Assembly: GCF_016127315.1 (NCBI RefSeq)
Contig: NZ_CP065997.1
Span: 4,402,001-4,466,000 of the forward strand
DNA: 64,000 nt
Direction of reading: 5' to 3'
Origin: Achromobacter deleyi
GTDB lineage: Bacteria > Pseudomonadota > Gammaproteobacteria > Burkholderiales > Burkholderiaceae_B
Each line of letters starts with the position of its first letter. Position 1 is the first letter of the stretch. The notes under the pieces were generated by a model. The model was not told the origin of the DNA. It worked only from the letters and a program-made list of their open reading frames with translations, and made no database searches. Below are positions 27,702 to 36,668 of this stretch, piece by piece. The position numbers and the translations under genes were made by a program.

Positions 27702-27756
27702 CAGGGGGACAGCCGCCCAAGGCTGCCCTCCGCAAACCCCGAGTGGCCCCCTCCCC

Positions 27757-29382
27757 ATGTTCAAGAATCTGAGTATCCGCGCCGTCCTGACGACCGCGCT
27801 CTGTCTTTTTTTCGCCCTTTTCCTGGTGACCGGCATCGCCGTCTACCAGCAGCTGACCTCCAACCGCACCTCCATCGAGGTGATGCTGGATACCAACCTG
27901 GTGCGCGCCAACGCGGTGGACGACGCCGGTTCCGAACTGCTGCGCGCCCGCCTGGTGCTGCTGGCGGCCCAGACCACCTTGCTGGAAGGCAAGAGCATCG
28001 ACAACCTGGCCAGCATGCAACGGCTGGACGGCTACACCAAGAAGGCCGCCGACCTGATCCAGAGCGCGCGCCAGAATCCCGAGACCTCGCCCGTGGGCAA
28101 GCCGCTGTTCGACGAGGCGCTGGCCGCCTATGAGGTCTATCAGCGCGACGCGATCGCGCCGATGGTCGCCGCGATCCGCGCCGGCAAGGCGCAGGACGCC
28201 AGCCGCCTGAACCTGGAGAAGGTCACGCCGCTGGGCATCGCCTTCACCCAGGCGATCCAGAAGTATGTCGATTACGCCGATGAGGTCGGCCAGCGCGTGG
28301 CGCGCGAGGCCAACACCCGCATCAATGGCGCCATCGCCTTCCTGATCGGCCTGCTGGTGGTGGTGGCGGTGCTGGTGGTGGGCCTGTACGCGGTGTTTGC
28401 GCGTTCGGTGTTCCGGCCGCTGCACGAGGCCGGCCGCCTGTTCGACCGCATCGCCGGCGGCGACCTGACCAACCGCATCGAGCAGCGCGGCAACAATGAG
28501 ATCGGCGTGCTCTACGCGGCCGTCAAGCGCATGCAGGACAGCCTGGCGCGCACCGTGGCCGCCGTGCGCCAGGGCGTGGAAGAGATCCACACCGGTTCGC
28601 GCGAGATCGCGGCGGGCAACATCGACCTGTCCTCGCGCACCGAGCAGCAGGCCGCCTCGCTGGAGGAAACCGCCGCCAGCATGGACGAACTGTCGTCCAC
28701 CGTGAAGAACAATGCCGACAGCTCGCGCAGCGCCTCGCAACTGGCGACGGCGGCGTCCGATGTGGCTACCCGTGGCGGCCAGGCGGTGGGTGACGTGGTG
28801 GGCACCATGCGCGCCATCGCCGACAGCTCCAACCGCATCGCCGACATCGTCGGCGTGATCGACGGCATCGCCTTCCAGACCAACATCCTGGCGTTGAACG
28901 CGGCGGTGGAAGCGGCCCGCGCCGGCGAGCAGGGCAAGGGCTTCGCGGTGGTGGCGAGCGAAGTGCGCGCGCTGGCGCAGCGCAGCGGCCAGGCCGCCAA
29001 GGAGATCAAGGGCCTGATCGACGACTCGGTGCAGAAGGTCTCGATCGGTTCCGACCAGGTCGAAGCGGCCGGCGCCACCATGCAGGAGATCGTGACCTCG
29101 GTGCGCCGCGTGACGGACATCATCAACGAAATCTCCAGCGCCTCCGAAGAGCAGTCCCAGGGCATCGAGCAGGTCAACCAGGCGGTGTCGCAGATGGACA
29201 GCGTGACGCAGCAGAACGCCGCGCTGGTCGAACAGGCCGCCGCGTCGGCCGCCTCGCTGGAAGCCCAGGCGCAAAGCCTGCGCGAAGCGGTGGCGGTGTT
29301 CAAGCTGCAGACGGGGCGCGTGATCGACGCCGAGGCGCCGGCCCTGGGCCGCGGCGGCGAGCCGGCGCTGCTCGGCGCCTGA
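27757..29382 (+). CDS. Methyl-accepting chemotaxis protein
   Basis: The 541-residue inner-membrane chemoreceptor has TM1 at about 10-32 ([20 protein letters not shown]), a four-helix-bundle periplasmic sensor to about 187, and TM2 near 188-212 ([20 protein letters not shown]). A HAMP domain runs to about 265 and a signalling domain follows, with the conserved tip [20 protein letters not shown] and [20 protein letters not shown]. Methylation-region helices lie on both sides. It lacks a C-terminal N-W-E-T-F-type pentapeptide, so adaptation enzymes must reach it by another route. The ligand is unknown. It is expressed from a sigma-28 promoter. Confidence 0.95.
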   Translation: MFKNLSIRAVLTTALCLFFALFLVTGIAVYQQLTSNRTSIEVMLDTNLVRANAVDDAGSELLRARLVLLAAQTTLLEGKSIDNLASMQRLDGYTKKAADLIQSARQNPETSPVGKPLFDEALAAYEVYQRDAIAPMVAAIRAGKAQDASRLNLEKVTPLGIAFTQAIQKYVDYADEVGQRVAREANTRINGAIAFLIGLLVVVAVLVVGLYAVFARSVFRPLHEAGRLFDRIAGGDLTNRIEQRGNNEIGVLYAAVKRMQDSLARTVAAVRQGVEEIHTGSREIAAGNIDLSSRTEQQAASLEETAASMDELSSTVKNNADSSRSASQLATAASDVATRGGQAVGDVVGTMRAIADSSNRIADIVGVIDGIAFQTNILALNAAVEAARAGEQGKGFAVVASEVRALAQRSGQAAKEIKGLIDDSVQKVSIGSDQVEAAGATMQEIVTSVRRVTDIINEISSASEEQSQGIEQVNQAVSQMDSVTQQNAALVEQAAASAASLEAQAQSLREAVAVFKLQTGRVIDAEAPALGRGGEPALLGA

Positions 29383-29420
29383 TCGGCGCCTGATCGGTGC
29401 CTGATCCCGGCGCCTGATCC
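29369..29420. repeat. Short tandem repeats across the chemoreceptor stop codon
   Basis: The unit GGCGCCTGAT occurs four times with spacings of about 11, 11 and 13 bases (third copy GGTGCCTGAT). The first copy contains the stop codon, so further copies would lengthen only the untranslated part. It is probably a product of strand slippage. Confidence 0.7.
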
Positions 29421-29504
29421 CGGCTTCGCCGGCCGAGGCGGGCGGGCGCCTTCGCGTCCCGCGCCTCGCCCCGTCATGGCGGGCGAGGCCCGCCGCCGTC
29501 GCGG

Positions 29505-30233
29505 TCAGGCCGCCAGCGCCCGCGTCAGGTGTTCGATCAAGGCGCGGATGCGCGCCGGCAGCCGGGGCGTTTCCGTCAAGGCATACAGCGTCACCGGCTC
29601 CAGTTCCCAATCCGGCAGCACCGCGACCAGCCCGGGCGCGGCGTCGCGCAGCGGCGCGATGCCGGCGCCGCGCGCGGCCAGTTGCCACGCCATCTCGGGA
29701 TCATCCACGCAATAGCGTTCGCGCGTCATGACGACGGCGCGATCCTGGCCGCGCCGCAGCTGCCAGCGCGCGGGGGCGCCGTTGTCGTCGGCATGCACGC
29801 CGATGCAGTCGTGCGCCGCCAGGTCGGTCGGGCGTTCGGGCGCCGGCCGCCGCGCCAGATACTCGGGGGCGGCATACAGGCGGGCGCGCAGGGCGCCCAG
29901 GCGGTGCGCCACCCAGGAAGGATCGGTGGGCGGTTCCAGCCGGATCGTCAGGTCGCGGCGGTGCCGCGCCAGGTCCGCCGGGTCGGCCCGTTTCGTGCTC
30001 AATTGGAAGCGCAGGCCGGGATGGCGCGCCGCGAAGGCCGCCAGCGCCGGGGCCAGCACCCGCTGCACCCGGGTGTCGGGCAGGGTCACGCGCAGCAGCC
30101 CGGCGCTGCCGGCCGCCGATCGTTGCGGACGCGGCGGCGCGGACAGGGGAATGCCCAGCGCGGCCGCGGCGCGGCCGAGACGGTGGGCGCTGGCGACGTC
30201 GGCGAACCCTTCCAGGCCGTGTGGCGGTTTCAT
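29505..30233 (-). pseudogene. LysR-type regulator with internally deleted DNA-binding domain
   Basis: The product is 242 residues, against about 300 for the family. It begins LEGFADVASAHRLGRAAAAL at residue 7, the first helices of a LysR domain. It then jumps after LGIPLSA directly to P-R-P-Q-R-S-A-A-G-S-A-G-L-L-R-V-T-L-P, the start of the effector domain. The recognition helix, wing and linker helix (about 50 residues) are missing without a frameshift. The effector domain is intact (HPGLRFQLSTKRADPADLAR, CIGVHADDN, WELEPVTLYA). It cannot bind DNA in the normal way, so it is either decaying or works as a ligand-binding or dimer-poisoning protein. Confidence 0.7.
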
Positions 30234-30270
30234 GGGGCCGATTCCCGGGGAGAGGCGCGGCCTTGGCCGC

Positions 30271-31035
30271 TCAGAAGGCGTAGACCACGCCGACGCTGCC
30301 GAACATGTTGGTGCGGCGCTCGGTCAGCGGGCTGTCGCGCGCGTCGCCCAGCAGCGAGTTCACGCCGACCGTGGTGATGGTGCTCCAGCTGGGGTTGATG
30401 CGGTACGACCAGCTGGCGAACAGCGCCGCCGACTTGAAGCCGGACCCCGGCGAGTAGGTCGAAAGCCCCGCGCGGCTGCTGGCGGCCTGCGAGGACGTGA
30501 CGCCGTACCAGGTCTGCATGGAATCGTGGCTGGCCCATTGCGTGCTGGCGCCGACGTTGACGCGGTTGGCGCCGTCCTGCCAGGCGGCGTAGGTGGCGCG
30601 CAGTTCGAGCGTGCCGCCGTAGCCGCTGCGCGCGGCCTGGCGGTAGGCGGCGCCCAGCGACAGGGGGCCGGGCGCCCATTCGACGAAGGCGCCGTAGGTG
30701 CCGTGGAAGTCGATGTCGTCCAGGCCCTTGGTGCGGTCGGCGTCGCTGGAGTCGCGGCCCAGGCCCATGCCCAGGAACACACCCGCCTTCCAGTCGGGCG
30801 CCAGCGCGGTCTGCAGGCCCAGCGCCGGCAGGCCGGCGCGTGGCGAGATGAAGAAGTTGCCGGAATGGTAGTTGATCAGCGGCACGGGCAGGGCGCGGTA
30901 CTCGCGCGAGCCTTCGTACACCGGCACGTAGCCGACGCCCAGGCCGATGAAATTGGTGCCGGATTGTTGGGCCTGCGCCGTGCCTGCGAGGCAGGCCAGG
31001 GCGGCGGCGCCAGTTGCTAACATAGCCAGCTTCAT
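30271..31035 (-). CDS. MipA/OmpV-family outer membrane protein
   Basis: The 254-residue protein has a signal peptide (MKLAMLATGAAALACLAGTA, cut near AQA-QQSG). The MipA/OmpV pattern follows: IGLGVGYVPVYEGSREYRA, PLINYHSGNFFISPRAGLPA and GVFLGMGLGRDSSDAD. Antiparallel barrel strands lead to a closing M-F-G-S-V-G-V-V-Y-A-F with terminal phenylalanine. AAGGA precedes the ATG. The family includes MltA-interacting scaffold proteins and channel-like proteins. It is divergent from a two-component system across 120 bases, which suggests that system controls it. Confidence 0.9.
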   Translation of the reverse strand: MKLAMLATGAAALACLAGTAQAQQSGTNFIGLGVGYVPVYEGSREYRALPVPLINYHSGNFFISPRAGLPALGLQTALAPDWKAGVFLGMGLGRDSSDADRTKGLDDIDFHGTYGAFVEWAPGPLSLGAAYRQAARSGYGGTLELRATYAAWQDGANRVNVGASTQWASHDSMQTWYGVTSSQAASSRAGLSTYSPGSGFKSAALFASWSYRINPSWSTITTVGVNSLLGDARDSPLTERRTNMFGSVGVVYAF

Positions 31036-31112
31036 TGCGGGGATTTCCTTAGTCGTGAAGCCCGCGCGCGGCGAATGCCGGTACGCGGTAAGACGCCCAT
31101 TGTCGGAGCGGG

Positions 31113-31131
31113 CTTTTAAAAATTCTTTAAA
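31113..31131. promoter_or_regulatory. Direct-repeat response regulator site candidate
   Basis: CTTTTAA, five bases, then CTTTAAA form a direct repeat with a 12-base period in the gap between mipA-like and response regulator genes. OmpR/PmrA-type regulators bind such tandem half-sites. It is the only AT-rich patch in the gap. Confidence 0.5.
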
Positions 31132-31155
31132 TCCAGGCCGGCACAATGCCGTCCC

Positions 31156-31845
31156 ATGGATAGTCCGGGAGCGTTCTTGCAAGTTCTGCTGGTGGAAGAT
31201 GACGCCATGCTGGGGGATGCCTTGCGCGCCAGCCTGGCGCGCGCGGGCATGCGCGTCGATTGGGTGCGCGACGTGGCCGAGGCCCGCCTGGCGCTGGTCG
31301 AGCACGGCTACGGCGCCGTGCTGCTGGACCTGGGGCTGCCGGGGGGCAGCGGGCTGACGGTGCTCAAGCACCTGCGTTCGCGCTATGACGCGACGCCGGT
31401 GCTCATCATCACCGCGCGCGACCGCCTCAGCGAGCGGATCCAGGGGCTGGACGCGGGCGCCGACGACTACATCGTCAAGCCCTTCCAGCTGGACGAGCTG
31501 CAGGCGCGGCTGCGGGCGGTCGTGCGCCGCAGCAGCAATTCGGTGGTGTCCGTCCTGCGCTGCCGCGACGTGCAGCTGGATCCGGCGCGGCGCGTGGTGA
31601 CGCGGGCCGGCGCCGAGGTCGTGCTCAGCGCCAGCGAATACCGCACCCTGCTGGCGCTGATGGAGCGCGCCGGCCAGACCGTCAGCCGCGAGCAACTGGA
31701 GGCCGCCGTCTATGGCGGCAGCGGCACCATCGAGAGCAACACCGTGGCGGTGTACGTGCATCAATTGCGGCGCAAGCTCGGCGACGACCTGGTGGCCACC
31801 GTGCATGGCCTGGGTTACCGCATCGCGGCGGCGGAAACGGCATGA
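31156..31845 (+). CDS. OmpR-family response regulator
   Basis: The 229-residue regulator has a receiver domain with acidic pocket VEDDAM, phospho-acceptor Asp in AVLLDLGLPGGSGL (about residue 57), Thr in LIITARDRL and Lys in DDYIVKPFQLDE. The C-terminal winged helix carries LSASEYRTLLALMERAG and TVAVYVHQLRRKLG. The style resembles QseB/PmrA. Its stop overlaps the sensor kinase start by four bases. It is divergent from the MipA-like gene and probably regulates it and its own operon. Confidence 0.95.
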   Translation: MDSPGAFLQVLLVEDDAMLGDALRASLARAGMRVDWVRDVAEARLALVEHGYGAVLLDLGLPGGSGLTVLKHLRSRYDATPVLIITARDRLSERIQGLDAGADDYIVKPFQLDELQARLRAVVRRSSNSVVSVLRCRDVQLDPARRVVTRAGAEVVLSASEYRTLLALMERAGQTVSREQLEAAVYGGSGTIESNTVAVYVHQLRRKLGDDLVATVHGLGYRIAAAETA

Positions 31846-33203
31846 AGACCCTGCGCAAGCGCCTGACGGTCACCTTGCTGTTGACGCTGCTGTTGACCTG
31901 GGCGGCGGTGTTCATGTGCCAGCAGCACGCCATGACCGAGGCGCGCACCGGCATCCGCGACCAGGCGCTGATGGACTCGGCCAACCAGACCATCCTGTCG
32001 CTGCGGCGCAGCCTGCTCGAGGAGCGCCCGGACGAGCGCTTCGAACTGCCGCCGTCCAGCCATTTCCGTGGTGAGCGCACCACCGTGCAGATCTGGTCCA
32101 GGCCCGACCGCCGCCTGGCGCTGCGTTCGCCCGAGGCGCCGCGCCAGCCGCTCAATCCGGAGTTCGAGGACGGCTTTCGCGACAGCGTGATCGGCGGCGA
32201 CACCTGGCGCGTGTATTCGCTCAGCGACGCCTCCGGCCAGGTGCAGGTGCAGCTGGCGCGGGCCGACAGCGACCTGCGGGCCGAGGCGCTGGCGGCTTTC
32301 AAGCGCGGCCTGCTCATCGTGTCGGCGTTGTTCCTGCTGCTGGCGGCGGCGACCTGGATCGTGGTGCGGCTGGCGTTCCGCCCCGTCGACCAGGCCGGCG
32401 ACGCGATCCAGCACCGCGCGCCGTTCGACCTGGCGCCCCTGCCGCTGGACGGCCTGCCTGGTGAATTGCATCCGTTCGTGCGCTCCATCAACACCTTGCT
32501 GGTGCGGCTGCAGGCCGCCATGGACCACGAGCGGCGCTTCCTGGCCGACGCGGCGCACGAACTGCGCACGCCGCTGGCCGCGCTCAGCGCCCAGACCGAG
32601 CTGCTGTCGCAACGCATCGCCGACACGCCGGCCGCCGACGCCGCGGCCCAGCTGCGCGCGGTGGCGCAGCGCACCGCGCGCCTGGCCGAACAATTGCTGG
32701 ACCAGGCCCGCATGGACGCCGTCAGCGAAACCCGCGCCGATCTCGACACCGTGTCGCTGGACGAGCTGGTGGTGCTGCTGGTGCGCGATGGCGAGGCGGC
32801 CGCGGCGCGCAAGCGCCAGCGCATCCAGCTGGAGGTGCGGGCGTGCGACGTGCGCGGCGGCATGGATACGCTGGGCGTGCTGGTGCGCAACCTGCTGGAC
32901 AACGCCTTGCGCTACACCCCCGAGGGCGGGCAGATCGCCGTGGCCTGCGGACCGGGCGAGCAGGGCGGGGCCTGGTTGCGCGTGGCCGACGACGGCCCCG
33001 GCATCGCGCCCGGCGAACGCGCGCGGGTGTTCGACCGCTTCTATCGCGCCCCGGGCGCCAGCGGCGGCGGCAGCGGCATCGGGCTGTCGCTGGTGGCGCA
33101 GATCGCCGCGCGCCATGGCGCGGTGGTGGCGTTCGTTCCCGGCCTGAATGCACGGGGCGTGGGACTGTTGGTGACGTTTCCCGGCAACCACGCGCCGGCC
33201 TGA
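31842..33203 (+). CDS. Sensor histidine kinase, QseC/PmrB type
   Basis: The 453-residue inner-membrane kinase has TM1 at about 8-26 (LTVTLLLTLLLTWAAVFMCQ), a periplasmic sensor of about 130 residues, TM2 near 155-178 (LLIVSALFLLLAAATWIVV), a linker and a dimerisation domain with the phospho-histidine in FLADAAHELRTPLAALSAQT. The ATP-binding domain has VRNLLDNALRYTPEGGQ, VADDGPGIAPGERARVFDRF and GSGIGLSLVAQIAARHG. It is coupled to the response regulator by a 4-base overlap. The signal is unknown; MipA-type neighbours hint at envelope stress. Confidence 0.95.
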   Translation: MKTLRKRLTVTLLLTLLLTWAAVFMCQQHAMTEARTGIRDQALMDSANQTILSLRRSLLEERPDERFELPPSSHFRGERTTVQIWSRPDRRLALRSPEAPRQPLNPEFEDGFRDSVIGGDTWRVYSLSDASGQVQVQLARADSDLRAEALAAFKRGLLIVSALFLLLAAATWIVVRLAFRPVDQAGDAIQHRAPFDLAPLPLDGLPGELHPFVRSINTLLVRLQAAMDHERRFLADAAHELRTPLAALSAQTELLSQRIADTPAADAAAQLRAVAQRTARLAEQLLDQARMDAVSETRADLDTVSLDELVVLLVRDGEAAAARKRQRIQLEVRACDVRGGMDTLGVLVRNLLDNALRYTPEGGQIAVACGPGEQGGAWLRVADDGPGIAPGERARVFDRFYRAPGASGGGSGIGLSLVAQIAARHGAVVAFVPGLNARGVGLLVTFPGNHAPA

Positions 33204-33307
33204 AAGCTGGCCGCAATGCGCCGCGAGGGAACTGCGCCGGCCGCGTTGTTACTTACCGGGGTGCGGGCAGGTCCCTGCCCGTGGTCAACGATGCGCGGAG
33301 AAGTCCC

Positions 33308-34567
33308 ATGAACGACATTGCGGCCTTGCGGTCAGGCGCGAATCTACTGCAACATGAAGTTACAGACTTGCAGGAAGACCATGCCAGGACGGCCAATAAT
33401 TATTCTCGGCTGGCGCAACTGCTGGACGGCCTCGCCGTCTCCAATCAGGAGCATCGGACCAACCTTGAGGCGCAGTATCCCAGTGCGTTCCAGCCCGATG
33501 CCAGGAACGGCGAGGCGGTTGCCAAGGGCGCCGACGAAATCCTGCAGCAGCAGCGGTTGGTCCATGACTGTCTGTCCCTGGTGGGCGCGTTGAGCGAAGA
33601 TGAGCAGATCCACGGCGAACGGCTCAATCGCGTCAACGAGCGCCTGCACGACGCCTTGGCGCTGGTCCGGCATGGCCATACGCCCTCTGTCGAGGATGCG
33701 ACCCGGCTGCGCAGCCATCTTCAGGAAGTGCGCGACGACGTGTCCGCCATGGTCGACCGTCACCAGGTGATGCTCGAGGCCAACGCCGCGTTGATGGATA
33801 TGATCGGCCGGTTGAAGGCCGAAGCGCCGAACGTGCCACCGCCGGTGCGAGATCCCCGGCAGGCCCTGGACAACATGCGGGCGGAAGGCGATATCCAGAT
33901 CCCGCAGGGGGGTGTGGCGGCGGTATCCACGTCGACGTTCACCGTACCCTCGTCGTTCGCGGTGAGCAGCCGCATCGCGGAGGGATTGCACCCTGGCAGC
34001 TCGTTGGGCTCGCGCGCCATCGTCAGTGCGGATGAGTCGAGCAGCCAGGTCGTCTGCAACAACCTGGTGCGTGTTTCGGCGCAGGATCTCGAGGACCCCG
34101 CCCGCCTTGAGCGGATCGTTCACTCCCTCACCCACAATCCCGCCCGGGGTTGCTTTTCGGTCGCCGCGGAACGGCAGGGGGAGTTGACCGCACCCTCTGA
34201 GCAAACATTGTCGGGCCGCATGTTCAACACCGCGATCCTCATCATCGATCCGAAGAAGCTCGGCCAACAGGATCAGGAGGGCCTCGGCGGTCTGCTGCTC
34301 GAGCCGACGGTCAGCACGGAATGCTCCGTGGCCTCGGTCGGCCAGCACGCGATCATTGCCGCGATCGTGCCGCAGCGCACGGGCGGCCACGTGGGCGTTT
34401 CCACCCTGCAGGTGGGTGACACGACCGCCAATTTCGAAATGCGCGTTGGCGGCGGCAGCACGGCATTCCAGAACTTGACCATGCCTGATTACGCCCAGGG
34501 CTTGACCGACGTGCTGCGTGCCAATCCGGACCGGACGATGCTGATCCATCTGACTCGGTTCAAGTAA
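33308..34567 (+). CDS. Protein of unknown family, coiled-coil N-terminal half
   Basis: The 419-residue protein is preceded by GGAGAAG. Residues about 1-175 are helix-forming with heptad-like runs (LLQHEVTDLQEDHARTANNY, RLHDALALVRHG, LRSHLQEVRDDVSAMVDRHQ, LEANAALMDMIGRLKAE). A proline-rich joint follows (APNVPPPVRDP). The C-terminal half has beta-strand patterns (FNTAILIIDPKKLG, QHAIIAAIVPQRTGGHVGVS) and the ending L-I-H-L-T-R-F-K. No signal peptide, membrane helix or known motif is seen. Some early codons (aat, tat, tct) are unusual beside its very GC-biased neighbours. I do not recognise it; a secreted effector-like protein is one untested possibility. Confidence 0.75.
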   Translation: MNDIAALRSGANLLQHEVTDLQEDHARTANNYSRLAQLLDGLAVSNQEHRTNLEAQYPSAFQPDARNGEAVAKGADEILQQQRLVHDCLSLVGALSEDEQIHGERLNRVNERLHDALALVRHGHTPSVEDATRLRSHLQEVRDDVSAMVDRHQVMLEANAALMDMIGRLKAEAPNVPPPVRDPRQALDNMRAEGDIQIPQGGVAAVSTSTFTVPSSFAVSSRIAEGLHPGSSLGSRAIVSADESSSQVVCNNLVRVSAQDLEDPARLERIVHSLTHNPARGCFSVAAERQGELTAPSEQTLSGRMFNTAILIIDPKKLGQQDQEGLGGLLLEPTVSTECSVASVGQHAIIAAIVPQRTGGHVGVSTLQVGDTTANFEMRVGGGSTAFQNLTMPDYAQGLTDVLRANPDRTMLIHLTRFK

Positions 34568-34580
34568 GCGCGGCTATCAG

Positions 34581-34613
34581 CCCTCCCGGCCGCGAGGGGC
34601 GCGGCCGGGAGGG
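34581..34613. terminator. 14-bp hairpin between convergent genes
   Basis: CCCTCCCGGCCGCG and CGCGGCCGGGAGGG form a perfect 14-bp stem with a 5-base loop, midway between the unknown gene and the convergent Bug gene. There is no T-run, but it would stall transcription from both sides. Confidence 0.5.
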
Positions 34614-34640
34614 CGACGAGATCGCCGGGGGCGGACAGCC

Positions 34641-35627
34641 TTACTGATCCAGCTGGATCTTGGCATCGGCCGCCACGTTCTTCCACTTCTTCACGTCGCT
34701 GGCGATGACGTTCTTGAACGCTTCCGAGGTGCCGGCCACCACCGTGCCGCCCAGGCTGGCCATCTTGGCCTTGACCTCGGGGTTGTTGAGCGCCTTGACC
34801 GAGGCGTCGTGCAGCTTCTGCGTCACGTCGGCCGGCAGGCCCTTGGGCGCCAGCAGGCCGTTCCAGGCGTTGGCTTCGTAGCGCGGCAGGCCGGCTTCCT
34901 TGAAGGTCGGCGTGTCCGGCAGCTCCGGCGAACGGGTGTCGGCGGCGATGGCGATGGGACGGATCTGGCCGCCCTTGATGTACGGCAGCGAGGCCGGCAC
35001 GGGTTCCCAGATCATCGAGACCTGGCCGCTGATGACGTCGGTGAAGGCCGGGCCCGCGCCGCGGTAGGCGATGTGCATGAGCTTGGCGCCGGTCATCGAC
35101 TTCATCAGCTCCATCGCCAGGTTGCCCAGGCCGCCCGCGCCCGACGAGGCGTAGGTGTACTTGTCCGGGTTGGCCTTGGCGGCGGCGATCAGGCCGTTCA
35201 GGTCGGTGGCGGGGAAGTCCTTGGTCACGCTCAGCACGCCCGGCACGGTCACCAGCTGCGTGATGGCGGTGAAATCCTGCACCGCGTCGTAGGTCAGGTT
35301 CTTGTAGACCGCGGGGTTGGTGCCGTGGGTGCTGGACGAGGCCAGCAGCAGGATGTAGCCGTCCGGCGCGGCGTCGGCCACGTAGCGCGTGCCGATCGAG
35401 CCGCCCGCGCCGGCCTTGTTCTCGACCACCACGGTGGCGCCCAGTTCGGTGCCCAGCTGCGCGGCGAACACGCGGCCGATGATGTCGGCGGTGCCGCCGG
35501 GGGCGAACGGCACGATCAGGCGCACGGGCTTGTTGGGATAGTCGGCCTGCTGCGCCGAGGCCGCGCCCGCGATCAGCGAGGCGCCGCTCAGCAACGCCAC
35601 GGCGATTGCGGTTTTGGTCAGTTTCAT
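34641..35627 (-). CDS. Bug/TctC-family periplasmic solute-binding protein
   Basis: The 328-residue protein has a Sec signal (MKLTKTAIAVALLSGASLIA, cut near ASA-QQAD). The family hallmarks are YPNKPVRLIVPFAPGGTADI, VVVENKAGAGGSIGTRYVAD, ASSGAGGLGNLAMELMKSMT and H-I-A-Y-R-G-A-G-P-A-F. Bug proteins bind carboxylates, amides or other small solutes in the periplasm, often with no dedicated permease nearby, as here. An esterase-like hydrolase gene lies 18 bases upstream on the same strand. Confidence 0.95.
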   Translation of the reverse strand: MKLTKTAIAVALLSGASLIAGAASAQQADYPNKPVRLIVPFAPGGTADIIGRVFAAQLGTELGATVVVENKAGAGGSIGTRYVADAAPDGYILLLASSSTHGTNPAVYKNLTYDAVQDFTAITQLVTVPGVLSVTKDFPATDLNGLIAAAKANPDKYTYASSGAGGLGNLAMELMKSMTGAKLMHIAYRGAGPAFTDVISGQVSMIWEPVPASLPYIKGGQIRPIAIAADTRSPELPDTPTFKEAGLPRYEANAWNGLLAPKGLPADVTQKLHDASVKALNNPEVKAKMASLGGTVVAGTSEAFKNVIASDVKKWKNVAADAKIQLDQ

Positions 35628-35645
35628 GGTGTCTCCAGGCGAAGG

Positions 35646-36599
35646 TTAGTCGAGGCCGTTGAGCCAGTCGACGATCAGTTCGGCGATGCGGTCGCTGTTG
35701 CGGTCCAGCATGCAGAAATGGGAATTGCCGGCGATGCCGGCGGCGGGCAGGTCCAGCACGTCGGCGCGCCGGCCGGCCCGCCGCAGGGCGTCCCAGTAGG
35801 CGTCCGTCTGCGCGCGGTAGCGCCGCCAGGTGTCGTTGTGGTCGAAGTGGTCGCCCCAGACCAGCAGTTGCGGGGGCAGGGGGCCATCGACGCGCTCGGG
35901 CGTGCCGGTGGGCTCCACCGCCACCACCGCGCGGATCGGGCCGGGGTACTCGCGCGCCAGCTGGGTGGCGTAGCCGCCGCCCTGGCTGTGGCCGATGACG
36001 ATGCAGGGACCGGCCAGGTCGAGCAGCTGGCGGTAGGCGTCCAGCGCCATGGCGTCGTGCGCCAGCCAACGCGGCACGAACTGCTTGGCGAAGGTGTCGA
36101 AGGCCTGGTCGGGAAATTGCTGCGCCGGATAGGCGTGGCGCGGCTGGCCGGCGGGCGCGTAGCCGTCGGCCGGGCCGATGCGGAACAGGTGCCAGGCCTC
36201 TTCCTTGGAGCGGAAGATGGGCGCCGCGTCATAGATCTGCGGATACATCGCCCATGAGGCGCGGCCGCGCTCGGGGGCGTCGGCCACGAACACGTCGTAG
36301 CCGGACTGCAGCAGCCGCCAGAGCCAGCCCTGGCGGCCGTCGGGCGTGCTTTCCCATTGCGCGCCGGTCATGCCGCCGCCATGCCACAGCAGCACAGGAT
36401 GGGCGTGGCGCGGCTCGGCCAGGCGGTATTCCTGCACGTACAGCTGGCCGGCGCAGTAGCTGCCGTTCATGTCGACGGCGCGCGCGGCGCCGTTGCCCAC
36501 CACTTGCTTCTGCAGCACCGGCAATCCATCGGCCGCGACCTCGCGGCCGCCCAGGAAGTGGCTGCGCAGGGATTTCAACAGGACGGGGGCGTCGGGCAT
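35646..36599 (-). CDS. Alpha/beta hydrolase (esterase-like)
   Basis: The 317-residue hydrolase has the oxyanion region HPVLLWHGGGMTGAQWEST, the nucleophile elbow CIVIGHSQGGGYATQLAREY and a late histidine (GIAGNSHFCMLD). No signal peptide is visible. The second of two ATGs (36599) is used because CTGGAG then stands 6 bases before it. Placement before a Bug gene and opposite a LysR gene suggests it breaks an ester or amide of an imported compound. Confidence 0.88.
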   Translation of the reverse strand: MPDAPVLLKSLRSHFLGGREVAADGLPVLQKQVVGNGAARAVDMNGSYCAGQLYVQEYRLAEPRHAHPVLLWHGGGMTGAQWESTPDGRQGWLWRLLQSGYDVFVADAPERGRASWAMYPQIYDAAPIFRSKEEAWHLFRIGPADGYAPAGQPRHAYPAQQFPDQAFDTFAKQFVPRWLAHDAMALDAYRQLLDLAGPCIVIGHSQGGGYATQLAREYPGPIRAVVAVEPTGTPERVDGPLPPQLLVWGDHFDHNDTWRRYRAQTDAYWDALRRAGRRADVLDLPAAGIAGNSHFCMLDRNSDRIAELIVDWLNGLD

Positions 36600-36668
36600 C
36601 GGCATCTCCAGGGGACGCCGTAATACTAGTTGTAACAGCCACCGGGTTTGTGCAAAATGTGCAGGGCT

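Noticed and set aside
23319..27836. A 1,505-codon open frame antisense to purL
   Set aside because: It mirrors the GC-rich codon pattern of purL, gives Ala/Gly/Arg/His-rich text without any family motif, and purL is certain on the other strand.
29369..29420. Phase-variable chemoreceptor end
   Set aside because: The first repeat copy already contains the stop codon, so copy-number changes would not alter the protein.
27682..29688. A 668-codon open frame antisense to the chemoreceptor
   Set aside because: The chemoreceptor has all expected domains; the antisense frame is Arg/His/Ala-rich without motif.
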